DNA from: Desulfotomaculum sp.
GTDB taxonomy: Bacteria; Bacillota; Desulfotomaculia; Desulfotomaculales; Nap2-2B
Assembly (NCBI GenBank): GCA_003457075.1
Contig: DMIY01000177.1
Span: forward strand, 1-8,941
Length of the DNA stretch: 8,941 nucleotides
Direction: 5' to 3'
Shown here: positions 1-5,880 of the stretch, one piece after another
Numbering within the stretch: the stretch's first letter is position 1
Layout of the letters: each line of letters begins with the position of its first letter
Program-made: the position numbers and the translations under genes
The notes under the pieces: generated by a model
What the model saw: the letters and a program-made list of their open reading frames with translations, nothing else
Database searches by the model: none
What the model was told of the DNA's origin: nothing

Positions 1-264
1 CTCGTCGTATTCCTTTCCGTCAATTATATATTTGTCTCTACCCATACATTCGGCTGCGGTATACTCACCCGCATATACGGGAACATATATGTCTTTTAGA
101 GGTTTATGAATCACCCGGACACGGGATCTCGCAGGATTATTGCTGCTATACTTCGGCGCAGCGTGAAAGGAGGAGCAGATTACCTCACATGCCCGGCAAC
201 CACTACACTTATCCGTATCGATTTTTATTGTTTTAACCACTTTCTTTTGTTTCTCACCCTTCAC
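1..264 (-). CDS. bamC: BamC-like iron-sulfur subunit of class II benzoyl-CoA reductase (partial, 3' end outside window)
   Basis: The first 88 residues of a ferredoxin-like protein are present; the rest lies beyond the left edge. A CxxCxxCxxxC cluster motif (C20, C23, C26, C30) sits in CSGCRACEVIC, followed by the stretches FHAAPKYSS, NPARSRVRV and DIYVPVYAGEYT. From memory these match BamC, the electron-transferring Fe-S subunit that docks on BamB in Geobacter-type class II benzoyl-CoA reductase. It would pass low-potential electrons to the tungsten site in the cytoplasm. The GTG start at 264 is chosen because GGAGGT lies 8 nt upstream; an internal GTG at codon 9 has no comparable site. The gene begins 17 nt after the bamB stop, so the two are probably cotranscribed. 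Other ferredoxin-type partners of AOR-family enzymes look similar; the neighbour makes BamC the best call. Confidence 0.85.
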   Translation of the reverse strand, partial: MKGEKQKKVVKTIKIDTDKCSGCRACEVICSSFHAAPKYSSNNPARSRVRVIHKPLKDIYVPVYAGEYTAAECMGRDKYIIDGKEYDE

Positions 265-281
265 GGTTCACTACCTCCACT

Positions 282-2285
282 CTATTTCTCCTCTTTTTCA
301 ACCGACGTCTCTTTAAAAGAAACCCCTTCATTATCTGTTAAGATCCCCCTCTGTAGGAAATCTTCGCTAATGTAATCCAAAGCCAACTCATGTAAATACT
401 CCTTGGTAGGAATACCCTGATTATTCCATCCCTTAAATTTATAATACTCATCTAAGAGCTTAGCTTCAAGCTCGGGAAATCTTCTTTTCCAATGGTCCTC
501 TGGAGGACGCTCGTCCTTCCTCCTCAAGCCTCTTCTTGTGTTAATGGCTCTAATCAAGGTTCGGTTCCTTCTGGTTATTTCCCATAGTTTAGCTTCATCG
601 ATATCCATCCCGGTCGCTGACGAGATTACAAGTGGTAAATTGTGTATATGATAGGGTGGCTTCAGGATAAATGATGACACAAGTGTGCAGATGCCAGTGG
701 CGTCATCAATGTAATGCATTGCCTCCTGCCAGTCTACAATTTCACAAACTGCTTCAGGAGGTGGGTAATAAGGGAAAGTACGTGGTTCCCAATTCAGAAA
801 ATATTCCTTCATCTTCTCATCAGGAACCTGGTTCCAATCCTTTACAAACTCTTCTCTTTCCTCTCTGGTAAGATGCATGGACTGGGGGAACTGCCCCTCG
901 ATTTGGGTGATGTTTATTTTCTCGCCGGTGCAATACATAAGATAATAAATGGGATTCAATGTTCCCAGCTTGAGAGGCAGTTGCTCATGTTTCTTGATGG
1001 TGTTACGATCAAATGCTTCTGCTCCCCTGCCGATTTGGCGGGCTGCCCAATAAGTGCCGTTGGCTAAAACATCTCCAATTCCTTCTCTTCTCACAATCCT
1101 GTCAAGGAGCCAGAAGAATCTTTCTTCGTTATCAAACGGAAATCCCGGCATATCTTTGTCAGTCAAAATGCCAGCCTCGTAAAGCTCAACGGCGAAGGCC
1201 ATCACTTGCGGCGTTGTGTACCCGTCCACTCCGTACTCCTGAGCAAGACCAACGATTCTAAAGCCAAAATCCAGGTCTGACATCGCCGCCATGGTATAAG
1301 TAAGTTTCGAGAAGCATTTCATTCCGTATGTCTGATTTCCAGGGTAGGAAACTTGTCCACCGCATCTAACCGGGCAGTTATAGCAACCTATTAACCGTGT
1401 TACCGATTTTTCCTGAGACTCCTTCCACAACTCTTCGTTTTCCTTCGTCCAAAAATCCTTTCTACGATGGCGGACACTCCCCCACATGAAATTAGTGGCA
1501 TGCCACTCCTCATCATGAAATGCCATCTCTTGTACCCCAAGATAGCCTAAAACGGGCGGCATGCCAGGTGGCAGGTTAAGTGGGTTTTTCAATCGGTGTT
1601 GTATAAATTTCAGTACTTCGTTGCACTCATTCATAAATTCAGCCGGTCGGGCAATATTGAGATCCTTTGTTCCACGAACAGCTATCGCCTTTAACCTTTT
1701 GTCTCCCATAACAGCGCCCACCCCTTGCCGGCTGGCACTGGACTTACCTTGTTCGATGGAAGCGTAATAGACCCTATTCTCACCGGCTAGACCTATAGCA
1801 GCCACCTGGGCGTTCGGTTCATTCAACTCCTGTCGAATAAGTTGCGTAGTTTCAAGAGTGCCTTTACCCTTTAAATGAGAGGCGTCACGTATTTCTACTT
1901 TGTCATTGTTTATCCACAAATAAACAAGACTTGGGGATTTACCGCTAATCACTATTTTGTCATAACCGGCATGTTTCAGCTCCGCTCCAAAAAACCCCCC
2001 CATCATTGAGAATGCCATTAACAAAGTCTGAGGAGAAATGGTGGTAACAATAGTGCGATTAGCGCAAGGAGCTGGCGTGCCACATAAAAGACCTGTGCTG
2101 AATATCAGTACATTATCAGGAGAAAATGGTTCGACTTCAGGGGGAACCCTGTCCCATAATATCTTAGCGTTAGTACCCAGTCCCCCAAGATAAAGTTCGG
2201 TTAATCTTGGGTCAGTTTCTACCCCCTCAATGTTTCCTCGTGACAAATCAATTTCTAAATTATACCCTGTCTCTGCATACCTCAT
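282..2285 (-). CDS. bamB: Tungsten-dependent benzoyl-CoA reductase catalytic subunit BamB (aldehyde ferredoxin oxidoreductase family)
   Basis: This 667-aa protein belongs to the aldehyde:ferredoxin oxidoreductase (AOR) family and resembles BamB over its whole length. BamB reduces benzoyl-CoA to cyclohexa-1,5-diene-1-carboxyl-CoA without ATP, using a tungsten bis-pyranopterin. The start MRYAETGYNLEIDLSRGN is BamB-like. The [4Fe-4S] cysteines are C301, C304 and C308 (CYNCPVRC), with C533 the likely fourth. C324 in GMKCFSKLTYTMAA fits the tungsten-ligand Cys of Geobacter BamB, and E253, H257 and H262 fit its active-site acid and histidines (offset of two residues, recalled from the published structure). 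Length is normal and the frame is intact. GAGGGG lies about 8 nt before the ATG. bamC follows directly, so the pair forms the BamBC core. A related AOR acting on another aryl- or dienoyl-CoA is the main alternative. Confidence 0.9.
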   Translation of the reverse strand: MRYAETGYNLEIDLSRGNIEGVETDPRLTELYLGGLGTNAKILWDRVPPEVEPFSPDNVLIFSTGLLCGTPAPCANRTIVTTISPQTLLMAFSMMGGFFGAELKHAGYDKIVISGKSPSLVYLWINNDKVEIRDASHLKGKGTLETTQLIRQELNEPNAQVAAIGLAGENRVYYASIEQGKSSASRQGVGAVMGDKRLKAIAVRGTKDLNIARPAEFMNECNEVLKFIQHRLKNPLNLPPGMPPVLGYLGVQEMAFHDEEWHATNFMWGSVRHRRKDFWTKENEELWKESQEKSVTRLIGCYNCPVRCGGQVSYPGNQTYGMKCFSKLTYTMAAMSDLDFGFRIVGLAQEYGVDGYTTPQVMAFAVELYEAGILTDKDMPGFPFDNEERFFWLLDRIVRREGIGDVLANGTYWAARQIGRGAEAFDRNTIKKHEQLPLKLGTLNPIYYLMYCTGEKINITQIEGQFPQSMHLTREEREEFVKDWNQVPDEKMKEYFLNWEPRTFPYYPPPEAVCEIVDWQEAMHYIDDATGICTLVSSFILKPPYHIHNLPLVISSATGMDIDEAKLWEITRRNRTLIRAINTRRGLRRKDERPPEDHWKRRFPELEAKLLDEYYKFKGWNNQGIPTKEYLHELALDYISEDFLQRGILTDNEGVSFKETSVEKEEK

Positions 2286-2384
2286 TTTTCAACCCCTCTA
2301 TGTATCTTTTTAGTCCCTCTGGTATCTCCGCAGCTATGGCCTTTTGTTGCGCAGGCTGTTCATGTTTGGTGCACCATTATGCCC

Positions 2385-2413
2385 AGTTTAACAAGCCGAA
2401 TAACGTTTGTCAA
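2385..2413 (-). promoter_or_regulatory. Sigma-A type promoter of bamBC
   Basis: On the minus strand TTGACA (2408-2413) is followed after exactly 17 nt by TAAACT (2385-2390). The -35 box is perfect and the -10 box keeps the key TA...T positions. Transcription should start near 2377, leaving a leader of about 92 nt before bamB. No sigma-54 element (GG-N10-GC) was noticed here. Found by eye; no start site is known. Confidence 0.7.
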
Positions 2414-2490
2414 GGCAAAAAACATGAGTTTTATGCACTTAATCTAACGGCAATTGCTTCCACTTTAGGTTACCATTAAACCATCTCATT

Positions 2491-2558
2491 TCCACCCTAT
2501 TGGGCCAATAAGCTTCACATTTGAAAACGCCGGACTCCTTTATCCATCATAGGGTGGA
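2491..2558. repeat. 10-bp perfect inverted repeat enclosing a TATTGG-G-CCAATA palindrome
   Basis: TCCACCCTAT at 2491-2500 is the exact reverse complement of ATAGGGTGGA at 2549-2558, with a 48-nt spacing. Starting inside the left arm is the 13-nt palindrome 2498-2510, perfect except for its centre. The element lies 80-145 bp upstream of the bamB -35 box, a suitable place for an activator site, but no regulator gene is in view to link it to. Confidence 0.5.
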
Positions 2559-2561
2559 TAA
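2540..2561. repeat. 7-8-7 inverted repeat, possible operator
   Basis: TTATCCA (2540-2546) and TGGATAA (2555-2561) form perfect 7-bp arms around an 8-nt spacer. The symmetry and size suit a dimeric DNA-binding protein. It partly overlaps the right arm of the larger inverted repeat, so the two structures are mutually exclusive if formed in RNA. Confidence 0.4.
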
Positions 2562-2593
2562 TCTTTCCTGATGGTGAAGAACGGAATTCCACC

Positions 2594-2623
2594 CCTGTCT
2601 GCGAGCGAACTCGCTCAGGCAGG
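2594..2623. repeat. GC-rich palindromic unit (REP-like stem-loop)
   Basis: CCTGTCT (2594-2600) pairs with AGGCAGG (2617-2623) with one G-T pair, and inside it GAGCGA (2603-2608) pairs with TCGCTC (2611-2616). A 2-nt bulge (2601-2602) separates the two stems. The high GC content stands out from its AT-richer surroundings. No T-run follows on either strand, so it is not a terminator. It resembles small dispersed palindromic units found between genes; whether it recurs in the genome cannot be seen from one copy. Confidence 0.55.
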
Positions 2624-2945
2624 CGGACACACACAGGCAAGCAACAGCGATTCCTGAAAAGTTGCCTTACAATTACTTCATTTGTAACCATCTCCCTCCT
2701 TATTGCGCTCCCGTCTTTCGCAAAACGAATCAAAGTTTCTGCCTTTGAGCCGCAGTGTGAAATAGCTGCCGGGTGTTCACCCTGATGCAACGGTCTTTTT
2801 TATCTTGTTCTAGTTCCAGACCTTCTCCACCAGTTTTTACGCCCGGCGTGAATACTCTTTCCTGGTTCCTCGCACATAAAATTTTAGCATACAAGGAGCG
2901 TTTTGTGTACCCCTTTTTAGGGGCAAAAACCGTCAACAAACCTTT

Positions 2946-2975
2946 TGTCGTAAGAAATAACTGTCGTAAGAAATA
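2946..2975. repeat. 14-bp tandem direct repeat upstream of the cinA promoter
   Basis: TGTCGTAAGAAATA occurs at 2946-2959 and again, identical, at 2962-2975, separated by AC (period 16 nt). The second copy ends 2 nt before the -35 hexamer of the predicted cinA promoter. That placement suits a pair of activator sites, though a replication-slippage duplication is equally possible. Confidence 0.6.
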
Positions 2976-2977
2976 CC

Positions 2978-3006
2978 TTGATTTAAACTTTCAAATCGGC
3001 TAAACT
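2978..3006 (+). promoter_or_regulatory. Probable promoter of the cinA operon
   Basis: TTGATT (2978-2983) and TAAACT (3001-3006) are separated by 17 nt. The -10 box is the same as that of the bamB promoter and the -35 box keeps TTGA. A transcript starting near 3013 would leave a leader of about 67 nt before the preferred cinA start. Confidence 0.5.
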
Positions 3007-3079
3007 ATAGCCACTGAATATTTTTATTCTGATGCCTGAGTCTGACGATCGGCGGCTATTTTCGGGGAGATGGTCAATT

Positions 3080-4294
3080 TTGCGGGCAGAACTCATTTTC
3101 ACCGGTACCGAGCTATTATTGGGTCAAATCTTAAATACAAACGCCCAGTACCTTCAACAAGTGTTAACCTCTTTGGGAATCAACATCTATTACCAGGTTA
3201 CGGTCGGCGACAACCTGAACCGCTTATCTGAGGCAATCACACAGGCATCCGGACGGGCAAACCTGATTATCATCAGTGGCGGCCTTGGCCCCACTGAAGA
3301 TGACCTGAGCAGGGAGGCCCTGGCTAAGTCTGCTGGTGTTTCTCTGGTTATTAACGAACAGGCTTTAAAAATAGTGAGGTATCTCTTTGAGAAACGCAAC
3401 CTGCCAATGCCAGACAATAATCTAAAGCAGGCCCTCGTCCCCGCAGGAGGAATCGTACTCAACAACCCGATTGGTACAGCGCCAGGCGTAATACTGGAAC
3501 ACAAGGAAAAAATCTATGTTCTAATCCCCGGCCCTCCGTCGGAATTCAGGTTGATGGTTAATGAAGAGATTGCGCCCTACTTGCATCAAAAGCTCGGCAA
3601 CCGGAGAAAAATCATTAAATCCAGAGTTTTAAAACTATGCGGACTGGGAGAATCAATGGCAGACGAGCGGCTGGGAGAACTGTTGCGCAGCGCTAATCCA
3701 ACTCTGGCGCCTACTGCCAGGTTTGCCGAAGTCCACCTGAGGATTACCTCCAAGGCAGACAGCATGGAAGATGCAATACAAATGAACACCGAAATGGAAG
3801 CAAAAATCCGCCAACGGGTAGGAGAATACATTTTTGGAACGGACGAGGAAACCCTGGCCGAAGCTGTAAGTAAAACATTTATCAAACACAATCTTACCCT
3901 GACCACAATGGAGGCCTTTACAGGCGGCCTGCTGGCTTATCAACTGGCAACCGCACCTGGTTCGGAGAAATTTTATAAAGGTGGTTACGTCCTGGGAACA
4001 AACAGAAAAATATGGCCGGAAAACATCCTGGTATCCGCACCAACCAGCAAAGAACAGGCCGAACAATTAGCTTTCCAGGGACAAACGATGGCGAAAACGG
4101 ATGCCTGCGCAGCCGTTACCGGACAGATGAATAACGGAATAGAGGGGAAAAGCAGACCCGGCGGTACAGTATACATTGCAACAAACATTCACGGCAAAAA
4201 CCGGGTGGGAGAGTTTAATCTCTGGGGCATGCCTTCAGACGTCAGAGAACGCGGCGTCCAGGTAGCCCTGTCTCTTCTTTGGCGAATAGGTTAA
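3080..4294 (+). CDS. cinA: CinA family protein with a degenerate C-terminal amidase domain
   Basis: This 404-aa protein has the two-part CinA layout. The N-terminal MoaB/MogA-like domain (COG1058, ADP-ribose pyrophosphatase in studied members) carries GGLGPTEDD (67-75), a KQA...P.G...NN..GTAPG segment (115-136) and PGPPSEF (150-156). The C-terminal domain (about 258-404) corresponds to PncC nicotinamide mononucleotide deamidase, which recycles NMN to NaMN. There the usual ESCTGG motif reads EAFTGG, so the catalytic serine is alanine (A279), and AVTGIAGP has become AVTGQMNN. Activity of this half is therefore doubtful. The TTG at 3080 is preferred: GGGGAG lies about 10 nt upstream and the protein then begins MRAELIFTGTELLLG, as CinA normally does. 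The upstream in-frame ATG at 3032 has no ribosome binding site. First gene of a probable three-gene operon. Confidence 0.9.
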   Translation: MRAELIFTGTELLLGQILNTNAQYLQQVLTSLGINIYYQVTVGDNLNRLSEAITQASGRANLIIISGGLGPTEDDLSREALAKSAGVSLVINEQALKIVRYLFEKRNLPMPDNNLKQALVPAGGIVLNNPIGTAPGVILEHKEKIYVLIPGPPSEFRLMVNEEIAPYLHQKLGNRRKIIKSRVLKLCGLGESMADERLGELLRSANPTLAPTARFAEVHLRITSKADSMEDAIQMNTEMEAKIRQRVGEYIFGTDEETLAEAVSKTFIKHNLTLTTMEAFTGGLLAYQLATAPGSEKFYKGGYVLGTNRKIWPENILVSAPTSKEQAEQLAFQGQTMAKTDACAAVTGQMNNGIEGKSRPGGTVYIATNIHGKNRVGEFNLWGMPSDVRERGVQVALSLLWRIG

Positions 4295-4367
4295 AGGCAG
4301 CCACCGTAGAATCCTTGCAGCAGCATTATTTTTACCTGTTCAGCAAGGGGGAAAGGTGAGACTTAAG

Positions 4368-4592
4368 ATGAGATGGGTAAAATTGCTCATCGCTACCAAT
4401 GATATAGAAGCAGACATGATTTGCAACCTTTTAGAAGGTGAAGGAATTCCGACCCAACGAAGACACAGGGGAGTTAATCATTACTTGAAAATAGTTATGG
4501 GGCCGGTAGTTGAAGCAGAAATCCGGGTTCCGGAGGAGAAACTGGAAGAGGCTTTCCTGATCATAGAAACCTTTTCTCAACAAGCAGAATAA
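4368..4592 (+). CDS. Small DUF2007-type protein
   Basis: A 74-aa soluble protein that looks like the DUF2007 family (called putative signal-transducing protein in domain databases; no function has been proven to my knowledge). The pattern is typical: a hydrophobic strand (VKLLIATND), a helix that reads EADMICNLLEGEGIP, a middle with MGPVVEAEIRVPEE, and a final helix ending in the polar tail. The overall fold resembles a small ferredoxin-like alpha/beta sandwich. The ATG at 4368 is preferred because AAGGTGA ends 7 nt upstream; an in-frame GTG at 4356 would add four residues. It lies 73 nt after cinA and 19 nt before cobB with no visible terminator, so it is probably cotranscribed with both. 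Confidence 0.8.
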   Translation: MRWVKLLIATNDIEADMICNLLEGEGIPTQRRHRGVNHYLKIVMGPVVEAEIRVPEEKLEEAFLIIETFSQQAE

Positions 4593-4611
4593 ACAAGGGA
4601 GGTATTAAACT

Positions 4612-5361
4612 ATGATCGATCGCTACCTGCTGATCAGCGCCGCGGCAACGGAAATCACCTCTGCCAAAAACAACACCATCGCCCTCACAGGCGCAGGTAT
4701 CTCAGTAGCCAGCGGCATCCCCCCTTTCAGAGGACCCGGGGGGGTATGGGAAAAATACGACGTGGAGGAATACGGAACCATTGACGTCTTTTACCGGCGC
4801 CCCGAAAAAGCCTGGGAAATGTTAAAGGAATTTAAGGAAGTAATAGAAAAGGCGCAGCCCAACCCTGCTCACCTGGCCCTGGCCAGACTGGAAACACTGG
4901 GGTACCTGCGCACCATCATTACTCAAAACGTAGACGGACTGCATCAGGAGGCGGGGAACATAAATGTAATCGAATTTCACGGCAACAACCGCTGGATCGT
5001 CTGCCTTAAATGCAACCGACGCTACCCTACTGCAGAAGTTTCCACCGCAACCCTGCCACCCTACTGCACATGCGGGGGCGTTTTAAAACCCGACGCCGTT
5101 TTTTTTGGCGAAAAAATCCCCTATGAGGCACTGTCCAGTTCCTCTGCAGAAGCAAATAACTGCAGCGTGGTTTTAGTCATCGGCACATCAGCAGTCGTGG
5201 AACCTGCCGCCAGCGTTCCCTTTATCGCACGCCGGGCAGGAGCAAAAATCATTGAAATAAACCCCGAACGTGCACTGTCATCCGACATTTACTTGCAGGG
5301 ACCGGCCGAAGAGATACTGCCCATGCTGGTGGATGAAGTCATTAGCCTGTCGCCGCGGTAA
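4612..5361 (+). CDS. cobB: NAD-dependent protein deacetylase, Sir2 family
   Basis: A complete sirtuin of 249 aa, which removes acyl groups from lysines using NAD+ and yields nicotinamide and O-acetyl-ADP-ribose. Visible motifs in order: GAGIS (27-31) and the following FRGPGG for NAD+, TQNVDGLH (104-111), the catalytic histidine H123 in FHGN, a zinc site C131, C134, C152, C154, FFGE (164-167), GTS (191-193) and INPE (216-219). The Tyr and Arg that mark class III desuccinylases (E. coli CobB Y92 and R95) are not apparent in the AWEMLKEFKE stretch, so deacetylation is more likely than desuccinylation. GGGAGG lies 9 nt before the ATG. The preceding cinA also belongs to an NAD-related family, which may explain the grouping. 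The 3' end overlaps convergent ispF by 20 bp. Confidence 0.93.
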   Translation: MIDRYLLISAAATEITSAKNNTIALTGAGISVASGIPPFRGPGGVWEKYDVEEYGTIDVFYRRPEKAWEMLKEFKEVIEKAQPNPAHLALARLETLGYLRTIITQNVDGLHQEAGNINVIEFHGNNRWIVCLKCNRRYPTAEVSTATLPPYCTCGGVLKPDAVFFGEKIPYEALSSSSAEANNCSVVLVIGTSAVVEPAASVPFIARRAGAKIIEINPERALSSDIYLQGPAEEILPMLVDEVISLSPR

Positions 5362-5824
5362 TAAAAGCCACAGCGTAGGCCGCTATCCCTTCGCCCGAAC
5401 CGGTAAAGCCCAGTCCTTCAGTAGTAGTGGCTTTTACATTAATCTGACTTTCATTAATGGCCAGTACGCTTGCGATCTGCCTTTCCATAAGGGTAAAATA
5501 ACCAGCCAGCCTGGGCGCCTGTGCTACTATCACACTGTCGATATTACCTACCTTCAGCCCTTGCTTACTTAATATCTGCCCTACCCGTTCCAGCAAAAGG
5601 AGGCTGGAAATCCCTTTATAACAGGGTTCAGTGCAGGGGAAATGCCGCCCGATATCCCCTGCCCCCGCCGCTCCTAAAAGAGCATCCATAACCGCATGAA
5701 CAAGCACATCGGCATCAGAATGACCCTTCAGTCCTTTTTCAAAAGGAATATTTATCCCCCCTAAAACAAGAGGAAGACCGGCAATCAACCGGTGCACATC
5801 ATAACCAAAACCCACCCGCAACAT
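5342..5824 (-). CDS. ispF: 2-C-methyl-D-erythritol 2,4-cyclodiphosphate synthase
   Basis: IspF turns CDP-methylerythritol 2-phosphate into the cyclic diphosphate MEcPP with release of CMP, in the MEP pathway to isoprenoids. The protein has 160 aa, the usual size. GFGYDVHRL gives the metal ligands D9 and H11, with H43 the third in the GHSDADVLVHAVMDALLGAA block; D57 lies in GDIG. The C-terminal signature KATTTEGLGFTGSGEG is intact. Start choice: two in-frame ATGs lie 6 nt apart; GAGG is about 8 nt before the downstream one (5824) but only 2 nt before the upstream one (5830), so 5824 is preferred. It follows ispD after 56 nt, probably on the same transcript, and its stop lies inside the 3' end of the opposing cobB. 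Confidence 0.95.
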   Translation of the reverse strand: MLRVGFGYDVHRLIAGLPLVLGGINIPFEKGLKGHSDADVLVHAVMDALLGAAGAGDIGRHFPCTEPCYKGISSLLLLERVGQILSKQGLKVGNIDSVIVAQAPRLAGYFTLMERQIASVLAINESQINVKATTTEGLGFTGSGEGIAAYAVAFITAATG

Positions 5825-5842
5825 AACCATATCCTCATTTAA

Positions 5843-5875
5843 AAATTGTAAATTGAAGACTGGAAATTACATTTT
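5843..5875. repeat. Imperfect AT-rich inverted repeat in the ispD-ispF gap
   Basis: AAATTGTAAATT (5843-5854) and AAATTACATTTT (5864-5875) pair at 10 of 12 positions around a 9-nt loop. The short gap between two otherwise tightly packed genes consists almost entirely of this element. It is too AT-rich to act as a strong terminator; it may be a small dispersed repeat or an mRNA stem between the genes. Confidence 0.4.
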
Positions 5876-5880
5876 ACGAT

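Larger units (their letters stand above)
2286..3079. other. Long spacer between divergent bamB and cinA with repeats and promoters
   Basis: About 790 nt hold no gene I can defend. From left to right: the bamB leader and promoter; a 13-nt palindrome TATTGGGCCAATA (2498-2510) inside a 10-bp inverted repeat; a second inverted repeat at 2540-2561; a GC-rich stem unit at 2594-2623; a possible 58-codon minus-strand frame (2515-2691) with AGGAGG only 3 nt before its ATG; a small palindrome ACGCCCGGCGT near 2839-2849; a 14-bp tandem repeat; and the cinA promoter. Longer open frames here on both strands overlap each other and show no recognisable domain. The region could be an eroded insertion between the aromatic gene cluster and the housekeeping genes. 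Confidence 0.6.

Noticed and set aside
2692..2770. Minus-strand stretch with GCGAAAGACGGGAGCGCAA resembling part of a c-di-GMP-I (GEMM) riboswitch
   Set aside because: The GAAA is not closed by a proper stem, the conserved flanking blocks are absent, and a simple 5-bp hairpin (TTGCG/CGCAA) explains the similarity.
2730..3003. Overlapping open frames on both strands (about 69 and 76 codons)
   Set aside because: They overlap each other antisense, lack good ribosome binding sites, have biased low-complexity composition and no recognisable domain.
3032..3079. Upstream ATG extension of cinA by 16 residues
   Set aside because: There is no Shine-Dalgarno before 3032, the extra residues are not family-like, and the TTG at 3080 has both a site and the canonical N-terminus.
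3653..4066. 137-codon open frame antisense to cinA
   Set aside because: It lies wholly inside a clearly conserved cinA gene and its translation is Cys/Phe-rich, as expected for a shadow frame.
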